A DNA stretch of 64,000 bases from Mesorhizobium sp. B2-7-2 (GCF_006440775.1 NZ_VFTZ01000016.1:1-64000); one strand, 5' to 3'. Shown: positions 44,717 through 53,046, counted from the stretch's first letter. A program made the numbers and translations. Notes: generated by a model from the letters alone, not told the origin.

Positions 44717-44741
44717 GGAACGTTTACCGGCGGACGTTGTT
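44717..44741 (+). promoter_or_regulatory. Sigma-EcfG-type promoter for the DUF3606 gene
   Basis: GGAAC (44717-44721), 17 bases, GTT (44739-44741), 20 bases before the start at 44762. Between 44488 and 44716 no gene is supported. Confidence 0.7.
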
Positions 44742-44761
44742 CTTCACCAGGAGGAACGGTG

Positions 44762-44950
44762 ATGGTCGACGACAAGAACAAGCGCGATTTCCGCGACCGC
44801 GACCGCGTATCGGGCGACGAAGAATATGAGGTCGCGTATTTCGCGCGGAAATTCCAGCTGACGATGCCCGAAGCCCGGGAGCTTATTCGCAAACACGGCA
44901 ATGACCGCGCAACGCTGGAGCGCGAAGCCAAGGCGCTCGGTTCTCGCTAG
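44762..44950 (+). CDS. DUF3606 family small stress protein
   Basis: A 62-residue charged protein. DKNKRDFRDRDRVSGDEEYEVAYFARKF and the helix PEARELIRKHGNDRATLEREAKAL are the DUF3606 pattern. Members are small soluble alphaproteobacterial proteins commonly found in general-stress regulons; molecular role unknown. The start is marked by AGGAGGA six bases upstream, downstream of a stress-type promoter. A strong hairpin begins at the stop codon. Confidence 0.85.
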   Translation: MVDDKNKRDFRDRDRVSGDEEYEVAYFARKFQLTMPEARELIRKHGNDRATLEREAKALGSR

Positions 44951-45053
44951 AGCGATTCACCGTTTCACGGAAACGGCGAACCGCTCTATCTCTTTGTTTT
45001 GACGCAATTCCAGACGGAAAACCGCTCACACTTTTCCTGGAATTGCTCTAGCC
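44949..45053. repeat. Double-hairpin intergenic palindrome (terminator of DUF3606 gene)
   Basis: Hairpin 1: AGAGCG...GTTTC (44949-44966) pairs with GAAAC...CGCTCT (44970-44987) with a three-base loop. Hairpin 2: GCAATTCCAG (45004-45013) pairs perfectly with CTGGAATTGC (45037-45046). The second arm continues as the motif shared with 8571-8594. The whole unit is a dispersed palindromic element placed so that it also ends the DUF3606 transcript. Confidence 0.7.
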
Positions 45054-45182
45054 CGGAATGACCTGGCGCGGATGCGTTTGGCTGAAGCCGCCGGCGAAGG
45101 GAATGCGCGCAAAGCCAGTGTGATTAACCGAAGCGCCAACGCCTCGACCACTTGCTTGCGGCCTCGCAGGACCTCGCCCTCG

Positions 45183-45566
45183 TCACTGCCGCTGGAGTCC
45201 GTCCAGCGCCTTGGAGATGGCTCCGACGACTTGCCTGAGTTGCACCGGTTTCTGCAGCCGCTCGATGTCGTCGAACCGGCCGGGAATCACATCCTGGTCG
45301 TAGCCGGTGATGAAAACGAACGGGACACCGATGTCCTTGAGGGAGTCGGCCAAGGTGAATGACGGCCCGGGTCCAAGATTGATGTCCAGCAGAACCGCAT
45401 GAGGGCGCCGCTCTTCGAGTTCGGCCCGCGCAGCCCGATCGGATGGACAAGGCCCGATGACTTCGGCGCCGGCGCAGCTGAGCGCGCGCGCCACCTCGAG
45501 GGCGATATAATACTCGTCCTCCACGATCAGGACGGTGCGGCCGCCGAGCTCAGATTTCTCTATCAT
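45183..45566 (-). CDS. Single-domain response regulator (FATGUY-like)
   Basis: A 127-residue receiver without output domain, starting at MIEKSELGG (GAGGAG upstream). The phosphorylation site and switch are visible: VLIVEDEYY (acid pair), AVLLDINLG (Asp ~61), PFVFITGYDQ (Thr) and RLQKPV (Lys). The PFxFxTGY motif is characteristic of alphaproteobacterial FATGUY receivers, known to modulate the PhyR-NepR-EcfG stress response. Likely partners are HWE kinases such as the one at 47390. It is transcribed alone. Confidence 0.85.
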   Translation of the reverse strand: MIEKSELGGRTVLIVEDEYYIALEVARALSCAGAEVIGPCPSDRAARAELEERRPHAVLLDINLGPGPSFTLADSLKDIGVPFVFITGYDQDVIPGRFDDIERLQKPVQLRQVVGAISKALDGLQRQ

Positions 45567-45945
45567 GGCCAGGGCTCCTCGACACACCATAGCGCTGCTC
45601 GACGCGCCTCTTGCCGGTGCCGGGCGGTCTGCCACCGAATGGTGCGGCAGTTATTCTCCGGAGTCGAGTTGAATGACCGCTTTTTTGATCCTTTCGCATC
45701 CACCCTGCGCACCAGCGACCGCCGCGACGACATCTCGCGGCCGATGCATCTCGGAACGGAAAGGGTCCGCGGCCCGAAATCTCAATGGCGGCGCATCTTC
45801 AGATGCCGGCTGCTCCAGACGTGTCGTTGCAGCGCCGAAGCTTGAAAGAATTTCCACCTCCCTCTCATGGGTTAATGCGCGACCGCGAGACCGGGAGCAT
45901 TCGTTGGCTGCAAGAGAAATAAAGCGCGGCTTAGGGAGGTGCAGC
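45567..45945. other. Intergenic stretch without supported gene
   Basis: Open frames here (for example minus 45651-45953) lack protein character and ribosome sites. The one notable item is CATGGGTTAATGC at 45866-45878, a 13-base word that recurs at 51992-52004. Confidence 0.4.
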
Positions 45946-46164
45946 GTGATCAAATATCATCCTGTCCGTCTGAACGAACTCATCGAGCACTATATGGAAA
46001 CGCGTTCCTCGCACCGCTCGCCGGTGTCGGTGGCCGCGGCCACGCGGGCCATCCTGACTGTCATGCCGGATTGCTCGATAGAGTCTCCTCAATTGAGCAA
46101 CATGATCGCGCGGTCGGCCGTCAAGCACGGACACGCCGTCAGCTTCGACTTGATGACAGTCTAA
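45946..46164 (+). CDS. Small hypothetical protein
   Basis: A 72-residue protein beginning at GTG with GGGAGG five bases upstream. It reads VIKYHPVRLNELIEHYMETR, then SPVSVAAATRAILTVMP and LSNMIARSAVKHGHAVSFDL: amphipathic helices with no known domain. The ribosome site and composition favour a real gene; the family is unknown to me. It is followed by about 480 bases before the Crp-type regulator. Confidence 0.55.
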   Translation: MIKYHPVRLNELIEHYMETRSSHRSPVSVAAATRAILTVMPDCSIESPQLSNMIARSAVKHGHAVSFDLMTV

Positions 46165-46379
46165 TCCGGCGAGGATCTCTCAAGGGTCGCAGGCCGGAGC
46201 GTCATGTCCAGCGGGTGGCGCGCCGGATCGGTCGGCAGTGGCTTGTCAAGCCCGCGATTTCGGCAACACGAGAGGGACGCGGCTGCGTCGTAGCCGGTGG
46301 CGGACACCCGCGGCAGCCGCTTCTCAGCGCTTGGCTCACGACGCATGATCAATCGGCGGCTCCGGCCGGTCGAGATCGG

Positions 46380-46580
46380 TCATGCCCATCTGGACGCGAT
46401 CTTGACCAGGCGCTTCCAAGCCTCTTCGCACGTCGCAACGGGATCGGTAGCCGTGAAACCGAGCGCGAAAATCGCCGCTGTGATATCCTGCTCCGGAAAA
46501 TACGCGTCTCCAGGACGGTGCGCGAGCATCGGCGACTTTCTCGTCCATATGCGCTTCCTGCGCGCAGTCGTGCGCGGCAA
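46380..46580 (-). CDS. Possible small hypothetical protein
   Basis: A 66-residue frame. The C-terminal part (PGDAYFPEQDITAAIFALGF then VATCEEAWKRLVKIASRW) is protein-like with two amphipathic helices, whereas the first ~17 residues are arginine-rich and may not be translated; MLAHRPGD at 46529 is the likelier start. No strong ribosome site or promoter was seen, so this could be spurious. Nothing else is supported in 46165-46646. Confidence 0.35.
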   Translation of the reverse strand: MPRTTARRKRIWTRKSPMLAHRPGDAYFPEQDITAAIFALGFTATDPVATCEEAWKRLVKIASRWA

Positions 46581-46646
46581 ATGGACGTTAACATAGGTAA
46601 GGTCATTGCCCGGTCGTTCTGTGTATCACAGACAAGAAGGACAAGG

Positions 46647-47390
46647 ATGAGGCGGCCTCTGATCCGGAAGCTCGAGAAGTTCACGCGGCTCTCGCACGCC
46701 GACAAGGACATGCTGCTCAGAATAGCGGCGCAACGGGTCCGGCGTTTCGCCGCGCGCGAGGATATCATCCACGAGGGCGAGAAGCCCGAATTCATCAATC
46801 TGATCAGCGAGGGCTGGGCCTGCCGCTACAAGACCCTCGAAGACGGCCGCAGGCAGATCATCGCATTTTTCCTGCCTGGGGACCTGTGCGATCTGAATGT
46901 CTTCGTCCTGAAGGAAATGGACCACTCTATCGGCGCCATCACGCCGGTCGTGGTGTCGGAAATCTCGCGCACGGCCTTCGACGAGATGATGATTGGGCAT
47001 CCGCGCATCACCCAGGCGCTGTGGTGGGAATCGCTCGTCGCAGCGGCGATACAGCGCGAGTGGACCGTCAACCTCGGGCAGCGCGATGCACTGGAGCGCA
47101 TGGCGCATTTATTATGCGAGCTGTTCATCCGGCTTGAAGCCGCCGGCTGCACGAGCAATAGCAGTTGCGAGTTCCCGTTGACGCAGACGGAACTGGGCGA
47201 GACGCTGGGCATGTCGACGGTTCATGTGAATCGCACCCTGCAGGAGCTGCGCGCTTCGAATCTCATCGTGCTAAGGGACAGGACGCTGACCATTCCCAAC
47301 CTTCAGGCATTGCAGGACGTCGCGCTGTTCAATCCCAATTATCTGCATCTCGATCGTGAAGGCAGGCATCTCGATGCCAATGAAGAGTGA
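46647..47390 (+). CDS. Crp/Fnr family transcriptional regulator
   Basis: A 247-residue regulator starting at MRRPLIRKL (AAGGA upstream). The cyclic-nucleotide-binding-type beta barrel covers residues ~15-130 (IIHEGEKPEFINLISEGWACRYK; FFLPGDLCDLNVF) and the C-terminal winged helix has LTQTELGETLGMSTVHVNRTLQELR (~185-210). No Fnr-type N-terminal Cys cluster is present, so oxygen sensing by an Fe-S cluster is unlikely. Rhizobial relatives act in stress or microaerobic control. It overlaps the kinase gene that follows by one base, implying a shared job. Confidence 0.9.
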   Translation: MRRPLIRKLEKFTRLSHADKDMLLRIAAQRVRRFAAREDIIHEGEKPEFINLISEGWACRYKTLEDGRRQIIAFFLPGDLCDLNVFVLKEMDHSIGAITPVVVSEISRTAFDEMMIGHPRITQALWWESLVAAAIQREWTVNLGQRDALERMAHLLCELFIRLEAAGCTSNSSCEFPLTQTELGETLGMSTVHVNRTLQELRASNLIVLRDRTLTIPNLQALQDVALFNPNYLHLDREGRHLDANEE

Positions 47391-48460
47391 TGTCAAAGGG
47401 TCCGCCCAAAAAGCCGCTTGAACGTAGCCTGGCCGAGGCCAAGGCGGCCCTGCACGAGCATGCGAGCGCCGAAGCCGGGCTGCGCGCAAGCGAGGAGAAC
47501 CTGCAGAATTTCGGCGAGGCCGCCTCGGACGTGCTTTGGATCCGGAACGCCGAGACGCTGCAGTGGGAATATCTGACCCCCGCTTTCGACGCCATTTACG
47601 GCACGAGCCGTGAAAAGGCCCTGGCCGGCGACAACTTCGCCAGCTGGATCGAGCTTGTCCTGCCTGAAGACCGCGAGCATGTGCTGGCCCAGATCGAGCG
47701 CATTCGCGACGGCGAAAGCGTCACCTTCGAATACCGGATATGCCGGCCGGCCGACAATGAGATACGCTGGCTGCGCAACGCCGATTTTCCGATGCGCGAT
47801 GAAGCGGGAAAGGTCGCCCAGATCGGGGGCATCGGTCAGGACATCACGCGTCAGAAGGAATGCGAGGAACAACAGCAGGCCCGCTTCGCCGAATTGCAGC
47901 ATCACGTGCGCAACACGCTGGCCGTCATCCGCTCGATCGTGCGGCGCACGATGGAGAAGAGCGAATCCCTGGACGAAGCCGCGGCCCATCTGGAAGGCCG
48001 CATCAACGCCTTCGCCCGGGTCCAGGCGGCCATCACACGCCGCCCGTCGATCGGTATCAGTCTGGCATTGATCGTGGCGGAAGAATTGCGTGCTGCGGGC
48101 GGCCGGGAAGGCGAGAATCTGACGATCGAAGGTCCGCCCTTGACGCTTGCGCCCAAGGCCGCCGAGACAATGGGGCTGGCCATTCACGAGTTAGCGACCA
48201 ACGCCCTGAAATACGGAGCACTGTCCAGCCGCGCGGGCCGCATCGACATCCAATGGCAGCTGGAAGAGGACCTGCTCCATTTCAAATGGATCGAGAGCGG
48301 ATCCCACCATTTCAAACCCGTCGAGCGGCGCGGCTTCGGCTTGGAGGTTCTGGAGGGCACCTTGCCGTACGAGCTCGGAGCGACAGTGGACTTGCGGCTC
48401 GCTCCGAGCGGGCTCAATTTCACGGCTGCCATCCCGCTTGGCGCCATAGGCGGCCAGTAG
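47390..48460 (+). CDS. PAS + HWE-family sensor histidine kinase
   Basis: A 356-residue soluble kinase. An N-terminal coiled coil (residues ~10-40) precedes a PAS/PAC sensor (~45-165: WEYLTPAFDAIYGTSREKAL; WLRNADFPMRDEAGKVAQIGGIGQDIT). The HWE/HisKA_2 kinase core has the phospho-His motif LQHHVRNTLAVIRSIVRRT (~180), the N-box HELATNALKYGAL (~265) and FKWIESG. HWE kinases are the usual phosphodonors for PhyR-type stress signalling. No membrane segment is present, so it senses a cytosolic cue. It overlaps the Crp-type regulator gene (TGATG). Confidence 0.9.
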   Translation: MSKGPPKKPLERSLAEAKAALHEHASAEAGLRASEENLQNFGEAASDVLWIRNAETLQWEYLTPAFDAIYGTSREKALAGDNFASWIELVLPEDREHVLAQIERIRDGESVTFEYRICRPADNEIRWLRNADFPMRDEAGKVAQIGGIGQDITRQKECEEQQQARFAELQHHVRNTLAVIRSIVRRTMEKSESLDEAAAHLEGRINAFARVQAAITRRPSIGISLALIVAEELRAAGGREGENLTIEGPPLTLAPKAAETMGLAIHELATNALKYGALSSRAGRIDIQWQLEEDLLHFKWIESGSHHFKPVERRGFGLEVLEGTLPYELGATVDLRLAPSGLNFTAAIPLGAIGGQ

Positions 48461-48749
48461 CACGACCACGGCTATCGGCGACGCTGTTGCCGCCCTCTTC
48501 AGACTCCCGGATTCGGCTTTCGTTCCACCCGCGAGCAGAGCTCTGAGACAAAGGCCGGTTCGCATCGGTGCTGAGCGCCTGATTGTGGCAAAGGCCCAGT
48601 TGTGAAAAAGAGCCGATCCTCATCGACGAATTCACCGACTCCTCTCTTGCCCGCTGACCGGGCTTCGCCATGGTCGATCGATCAGAAACCCGCCCGGCCG
48701 GAGCAGGCGGGGTTCCATTTCGGTCTTTTGAATTGCCGCAGTCTGTCGC

Positions 48750-48774
48750 GGAACAAAGGCCGGGAATAGCGGTT
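48750..48774 (+). promoter_or_regulatory. Sigma-EcfG-type promoter for the DUF4142 operon
   Basis: GGAAC (48750-48754), 17 bases, GTT (48772-48774), 33 bases before the start. Nothing else is supported in the 48461-48749 gap. Confidence 0.7.
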
Positions 48775-48807
48775 CGGTCCCATCAAACAGCAAGGGAGCC
48801 TTCAGCC

Positions 48808-49536
48808 ATGAGCATGCGTATGTTGCTCGTTCCATCGACGGCCGTCGCGTTGATGCTTGCCCTTCCGGCCTTCGCGGCCGACGACGCGCAGACCTTCGTC
48901 GACAAGGCTGCCATCGGCGGGATGTTTGAGGTGGATACCAGCAAGATCGCGCAAGACAATGCGAAGGATCAGCAGATCAAGGATTTCGCCAAGCGGATGA
49001 TCACCGACCACGGCGCAGCGAACGCCAAACTGCAGAAGATCGCCGCCGAGCAGAAATTGCAGGTACCGACGCGATCCGATGCGCAGCATAAGAGCGATCT
49101 GGAACGGTTGCAGAGCACGACGGCCTCGCTGGATCAGCCTTACGTGGAGATGCAGCGCAAGGCACATGCGGACGCAGTCGGCCTGTTCGAGGCCTACGCC
49201 AAGGACGGAGACAACCCCGCGCTCAAATCTTTCGCGGCGCAAACCTTGCCGACACTGAAAATGCATCAGGACATGATCGAAAAGATCGCCCGCGCCAGCG
49301 CGAGTATGCCGGCGGTCAAATCGGCATCGACACCCAAACCACCCGCTCCGGTTTCCGGCGCAAACAGCTTCACCGAAGCGCAGGCGAAGAAGCGCATCCA
49401 GGATGCCGGCTATGCGGACGTGTCAGCGCTCACCAAGGACGAGCAGGGCATCTGGCGCGGCCAGGCGACGAAGGACGGCAAGGGCACCTCCGTTGCACTC
49501 GACTATCAGGGCAACGTCTTCGCCGGTCAACAATAG
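48808..49536 (+). CDS. DUF4142 periplasmic protein with C-terminal PepSY-like domain
   Basis: A 242-residue exported protein. The Sec signal MSMRMLLVPSTAVALMLALPAFAAD ends near residue 24 (ends quoted). The DUF4142 ferritin-like helical domain runs to ~170 (TFVDKAAIGGMFEVDTSKIAQDNA; FAKRMITDHGAANAKL; LPTLKMHQDMIEKI). A PepSY-like ~55-residue module follows (FTEAQAKKRIQDAGYADVSAL; GKGTSVALDYQGNVFAG). DUF4142 proteins are common stress-induced periplasmic proteins. First gene of an operon with the two following genes, under the promoter at 48750. Confidence 0.88.
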   Translation: MSMRMLLVPSTAVALMLALPAFAADDAQTFVDKAAIGGMFEVDTSKIAQDNAKDQQIKDFAKRMITDHGAANAKLQKIAAEQKLQVPTRSDAQHKSDLERLQSTTASLDQPYVEMQRKAHADAVGLFEAYAKDGDNPALKSFAAQTLPTLKMHQDMIEKIARASASMPAVKSASTPKPPAPVSGANSFTEAQAKKRIQDAGYADVSALTKDEQGIWRGQATKDGKGTSVALDYQGNVFAGQQ

Positions 49537-49550
49537 ACAGGAGAACCGAC

Positions 49551-50150
49551 ATGCAAACGATCACCGCGCTGTTCGACGATTATGACGACGCCGCTGACGC
49601 GGTAGGCGAGCTGGAATCCACCGGCGTCCCGTCATCCGACATCAGCATCATGGCCAACAACGCCCGCGGCTGGTATCGAAACACGCAATCGCCGGCCGCT
49701 GAGGATGCCGCCAGCGGCGCCGGTATCGGCGCGGTCGTGGGCGGCGCCGGAGGCTTGGCAACAGGCCTGGGCGCCATGGCGATACCCGGCGTCGGGCCGG
49801 TCGTTGCGGCCGGCTGGCTGGCGTCGACAGCCGCGGGCGCCGTCGCCGGAGCGATTATGGGCGGCGCGGCCGGCGGCATTATCGGCAGCCTGACCGATGC
49901 CGGCGTGCCGGAGGAAGACGCGCATGTCTATGCCGAAGGCGTCCGCCGCGGCGGCACGCTGGTGACAGCTCGCGTCGAGGACGACCTCGCTTCGGAAGCC
50001 CGGGAAGTCCTTCACAGCTCCGCGTCAGTCAACATCGCCGACCGCCGCAGCGAATATGAAGCGGACGGGTGGGCAGCCTTCGATCCGGCTGCCGGCGGTT
50101 ATTCGGCTGAGGATGTCGAGCGGGAAGCGGCGCGCCGAAGGACGGCCTAA
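49551..50150 (+). CDS. General stress protein 17M-like membrane-associated protein
   Basis: A 199-residue protein. The first ~40 residues are the GSP17M-like alpha/beta module (TITALFDDYDDAADAVGELESTGVP; ISIMANN). A very glycine/alanine-rich hydrophobic middle (~55-120, GAGIGAVVGGAGGLATGLGAMAIPG and a repeat of it) looks like a membrane hairpin or glycine-zipper. The end returns to the soluble fold (EDAHVYAEGVRRGGTLVTARV). It begins 14 bases after the DUF4142 gene and is surely co-transcribed. Family function unknown, stress-associated. Confidence 0.87.
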   Translation: MQTITALFDDYDDAADAVGELESTGVPSSDISIMANNARGWYRNTQSPAAEDAASGAGIGAVVGGAGGLATGLGAMAIPGVGPVVAAGWLASTAAGAVAGAIMGGAAGGIIGSLTDAGVPEEDAHVYAEGVRRGGTLVTARVEDDLASEAREVLHSSASVNIADRRSEYEADGWAAFDPAAGGYSAEDVEREAARRRTA

Positions 50151-50199
50151 CCTCGCCGTCGGCGGCCACAACAGACGCAAAGCCAGCCAGGAGTTCGAC

Positions 50200-50412
50200 A
50201 TGAGACGGGTGCTTCTGCCACTGATATTGGCTGCGGTGGTCCTGGTGCTCTGCTATTGGGCCTTTGTCTATGTCGGCACAGGCTGGCAAACAGCGCCCGT
50301 CAAACGGGCACCCGAACAGAACCAGGGCGGGAACGCGCCGCAGGATACCTCGCCGGCCGCCGGCATCACGAAGAATCCACAGGATGCCAGCAAGATGCCG
50401 GGGGTTCGGTGA
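50200..50412 (+). CDS. Small single-pass membrane protein
   Basis: A 70-residue protein: MRRVLLPLILAAVVLVLCYW gives a signal-anchor, followed by a hydrophilic proline/asparagine-rich tail (APEQNQGGNAPQDTSPAAG) probably in the periplasm. GGAG lies seven bases before the ATG. It follows the GSP17M-like gene by 49 bases in the same direction. A similar design (MRRILIALGILAIVLVAVWV plus polar tail) recurs at 53962-54099. Confidence 0.7.
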   Translation: MRRVLLPLILAAVVLVLCYWAFVYVGTGWQTAPVKRAPEQNQGGNAPQDTSPAAGITKNPQDASKMPGVR

Positions 50413-50447
50413 CAGTTCGAGCGCGATATCCGCTCTTTCCTGGAGGC

Positions 50448-50711
50448 CTACTCACGCGCGATGAATTTGTTGAACCGGCTGATGGTACCCTCCGCGGTCA
50501 TGTCCTGGTGGACGAACGCCAAATTGTCGTCGTCCAGCACTTTGAAGAAGTCTTCCCATTCGATCGGCCTCAGATCTTCGTCGCCCGCGCCGAAATCGAC
50601 CCGCAGGATCGCGCCCTTCCCCGGCCCGGCGACGACGGCAGGCCTGCCCTCGCGCGCCTCGATCCAAGCTCGGATCACTTCGTGATTTGAGGTCGTCATA
50701 GCCTCGCTCAT
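50448..50711 (-). CDS. Small hypothetical protein, paralogue of 63476-63748
   Basis: An 87-residue soluble protein. TTSNHEVIRAWIEAREGRPAVV, then ILRVDFG and PIEWEDFFKVLDDDNLAFVHQD and SRFNKFI align end to end with the product of 63476-63748. Homologues in rhizobia are sometimes labelled as 1,4-alpha-glucan branching enzyme, which this length and lack of any glycosidase motif cannot support. The role is unknown; a compact alpha/beta fold is likely. It has a stress-type promoter at 50750-50774. Confidence 0.8.
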   Translation of the reverse strand: MSEAMTTSNHEVIRAWIEAREGRPAVVAGPGKGAILRVDFGAGDEDLRPIEWEDFFKVLDDDNLAFVHQDMTAEGTISRFNKFIARE

Positions 50712-50749
50712 TGCGGCCTCCTGGTTGACAGTCCCCGCTATCTCAGAGG

Positions 50750-50774
50750 AACCCGAAGATATCCCGCTTGTTCC
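50750..50774 (-). promoter_or_regulatory. Sigma-EcfG-type promoter for the 50448-50711 gene
   Basis: Minus strand GGAAC (50774-50770), 17 bases, GTT (50752-50750), 39 bases before the start. From 50775 to 51080 nothing else is supported. Confidence 0.7.
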
Positions 50775-51080
50775 CCTTGCGCCCGGTTCGCGAGCCCCGC
50801 GGCAATCGAAGATCCACGCGGCGATCCAGACGAAGAAGGCCCGCTGCCTGCATGCGGCAACGGGCCATGGGCCTGATGGGACCCTGGATCGCTAGAGGGA
50901 GGGCGATCGGCTTTCGAACCGGCAGGCGGCAGAAATGTTCCGGAGAAAGTTTCACGTTCCAGTGCGTCGGGTGAACATTCAGGATTTGACGACAATCTTC
51001 TCGCCCACGGCCGGAGCTTGCGGCAAGCTTCCATGAAAGTGCGCGCTGAATTGCCTGACGCAAGCTTAACCAGTCCTCGC

Positions 51081-51470
51081 CTAGTTCCCCGACACAGGGA
51101 TTTTGAAAGGTTGCCGTTTGTCTTGGCGCAAGATGTCCGTGAAATCAGCGCAAACGCCGGAGATTGGTTGAAGCCGCCCCAACTTCGTCATTCTATGGCG
51201 GAGCAAGGAGCGAAGCGACGCGGCGCAGACCATAGAATCCATTCCGTGACTTGGAAGCGCCGCCTCGGTGCAGAATTTTGCTCCGTTGCATTCCTTGGCG
51301 AAGGTAACGGCATGGATTCCAGGGTCTTCGCGACGGAGCTTCGCTCCTGCTCCGCCCTGGAATGACGATCGCGATGGGCGTTTCGGCCAATCTCCAACGC
51401 ATGCCACCTGACAACGCAAACAGAGCCGACCGGTCAAAATCCCTGTGCAGTGGCACTAGCCGAAATGATG
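51081..51470. repeat. Composite intergenic repeat, copy C (most complete)
   Basis: 51081-51214 is the near-identical reverse complement of 1-150, and 51190-51415 shares its blocks with 15640-15800. Two inverted halves are visible: CATTCTATGGCGGAGCAAGG...CCATAGAATCCATTCC (51190-51246) and GGATTCCAGGG...CCCTGGAATGACG (51313-51366). The unit is bordered by TCAAAATCCCTGTG-like ends (51090-51105 inverted, 51437-51450 direct). No coding frame is credible. Confidence 0.8.
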
Positions 51471-51788
51471 TTGCCGAACGAGCAGTCGGACGAGATTTCA
51501 GCCGGCGGAGCGGGCATGCCCTAGCTTGCGCTATCTTGGAACTTCATCCGATCCTTCCTCTGCCCCGGTCGCTTGAGAACTGTCCGATTCTACCCGCGAG
51601 AACGCACGAACCGGCGCTTGCCTCGGTGCCGGGCCGCGAGATTTTCGGCGCCACCATCGCGGCAGGAACTCGGCAATCAGGCTTTGAATTATGCCCTTCA
51701 TCCGATCGCCTCATGGAAGGTTTGGAGACGAACAACTGCCGGCCATGATGGTTCCGCATGGTCGCGATCAGAACGTCCCAGTCGACAA
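51471..51788. other. Intergenic stretch without supported gene
   Basis: Several open frames cross on both strands (for example minus 51544-51792, starting at TTG) but none has a ribosome site or convincing composition. The stretch lies between repeat copy C and the small minus-strand gene at 51789. Confidence 0.35.
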
Positions 51789-51977
51789 TCAATTCGGGCG
51801 GGCTTTGCGCGTCCGCAACGCTATCGCGGCGTCGAGCTTACGCGCCAGTGCCAACATTCGAGACGGTGCATTCTCGTATCTCAGCGCCTCCAACGCGACG
51901 CACGTCTCACGCTCCGGCGTCGTGATCTTGGAGGGTTCCTCCTCCGATCTGAGCACTTGACGAACCTTGCGTGTCAC
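51789..51977 (-). CDS. Small hypothetical protein with stress-type promoter
   Basis: A 62-residue charged protein. The start is taken as GTG at 51977 with AGGGGA six bases upstream; the ATG at 52013 would lie upstream of the predicted transcription start. The sequence ends in a helix (NAPSRMLALARKLDAAIALRTRK) and contains one Cys. No known domain. The evidence for a gene is mainly the well-placed promoter at 52015-52039 and the ribosome site. Confidence 0.5.
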   Translation of the reverse strand: MTRKVRQVLRSEEEPSKITTPERETCVALEALRYENAPSRMLALARKLDAAIALRTRKARPN

Positions 51978-52014
51978 GGCCGTTCCCCTAACATGGGTTA
52001 ATGCCTGCCCCATT

Positions 52015-52039
52015 AACCCACTGATGGGAAAAAGGTTCC
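52015..52039 (-). promoter_or_regulatory. Sigma-EcfG-type promoter inside a GGGTTAATG palindrome
   Basis: Minus strand GGAAC (52039-52035), 17 bases, GTT (52017-52015). The -10 lies in one arm of the perfect inverted repeat GGGTTAATG (51995-52003)/CATTAACCC (52011-52019), so another protein may bind over the promoter. Confidence 0.6.
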
Positions 52040-52112
52040 TGTCTCGTCCGTCTGCTGGACCAACGAACTTCCGGTCGGGCGCAGCTGTCCCGAATATCGA
52101 AGTCGGCGCAGC

Positions 52113-53009
52113 CTATCGCCTGCCGAAGCTTATCAGGAAGCTCTCCAGCGCCTCTCGGATCTGCTCAGGCGCCTCGCGGGTCGGAAAATGGCCGACGCCC
52201 GGCAGAAGCTCACGTTCGTAGCTTGCCGAGAAATACTCCTCCTTGCCTTCGGAGGAACCCGGCAGAACGACGCGGTCGTCATCGCCATGAAGGACCAGTG
52301 TCGGCACCGAGATGACCTGCGCCTCAACCTGCTTGCGCGCGAGCTCAGCGTAGCGCGGATCGGGATCCGCCTCCCCCCAGCGCACGCGATAGGAATGCAG
52401 CGTCACGTCCGGCCAGTCCGGATTTTTGAAGGACCTCGCCACACGTTCAAACAGCGCGTCGTCAAACCAGCCTGGCGGGCTCCAGCTGCCCCACTGGAAT
52501 CGAGCGAAGGAGTGGCCGTGCTGTCGCACGAACTCCTCGCCGCGCTTGGTCGCCATGAACCACTGGTACCAGAAGGCCCTCGTCTGCTCCAAAGGCGGCG
52601 TCGGAAGCGAGCCGGGTTGCCATCCCAGCGAAAGCGCCGCGCAGCATCTTATCCTCTGCGGAAAGACGGAGGCGAGCAGGTAGGCGATGCGTGCCCCCCA
52701 GTCGTGGCCGACAACCGCGAACCGTTGGAGGCCGATGGCATCGGCAAAGTCGAGCGCGTCCTGCGCCATGGCGGCGATCTCGCCGGAGCGCATCGTTTCG
52801 GCGGAGTGGAACACAGTCCCTCCAAACCCGCGCAGCCATGGCGCGAAGGTGCGAAAGCCCGCGGCGTGAAGAAGTGGCGACACGTCCGCAAAAGTGGTCG
52901 CATCGTCTGGCCAACCATGAAGGAGCAGCACAGGCGCTCCGTCCTCGGATCCGCCGCTCACATAGGCGACCCGCAGCAGCGGCGTGTCGCAGAAGACAGG
53001 CTCTTCCAC
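52113..53009 (-). CDS. Alpha/beta hydrolase (haloalkane dehalogenase/epoxide hydrolase-like)
   Basis: A 298-residue hydrolase starting at GTG with AGGAGG five bases upstream. VLLLHGWPDDATTF carries the HGWP oxyanion motif (residue ~30), AVVGHDWGARIAY the nucleophile Asp (GHDWG, ~105), VLHGDDDRVV a late acid and GVGHFPTREAP the catalytic His (~275). An Asp nucleophile in GHDWG with HGWP is the epoxide hydrolase/dehalogenase signature. Substrate unknown. Its promoter at 53047-53071 matches the stress sigma consensus, suggesting a detoxification role under stress. Confidence 0.87.
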   Translation of the reverse strand: MEEPVFCDTPLLRVAYVSGGSEDGAPVLLLHGWPDDATTFADVSPLLHAAGFRTFAPWLRGFGGTVFHSAETMRSGEIAAMAQDALDFADAIGLQRFAVVGHDWGARIAYLLASVFPQRIRCCAALSLGWQPGSLPTPPLEQTRAFWYQWFMATKRGEEFVRQHGHSFARFQWGSWSPPGWFDDALFERVARSFKNPDWPDVTLHSYRVRWGEADPDPRYAELARKQVEAQVISVPTLVLHGDDDRVVLPGSSEGKEEYFSASYERELLPGVGHFPTREAPEQIREALESFLISFGRR

Positions 53010-53046
53010 AGATCCTCCTCAGAGCAGCACATTGCAGTGGCCGCCC

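Noticed and set aside
45651-45953. Minus-strand frame of ~100 codons between the receiver and small plus-strand gene
   Set aside because: No ribosome site and no coherent hydrophobic pattern.
51544-51792. Minus-strand frame after the small stress gene
   Set aside because: Begins at TTG without a ribosome site; composition is not protein-like.
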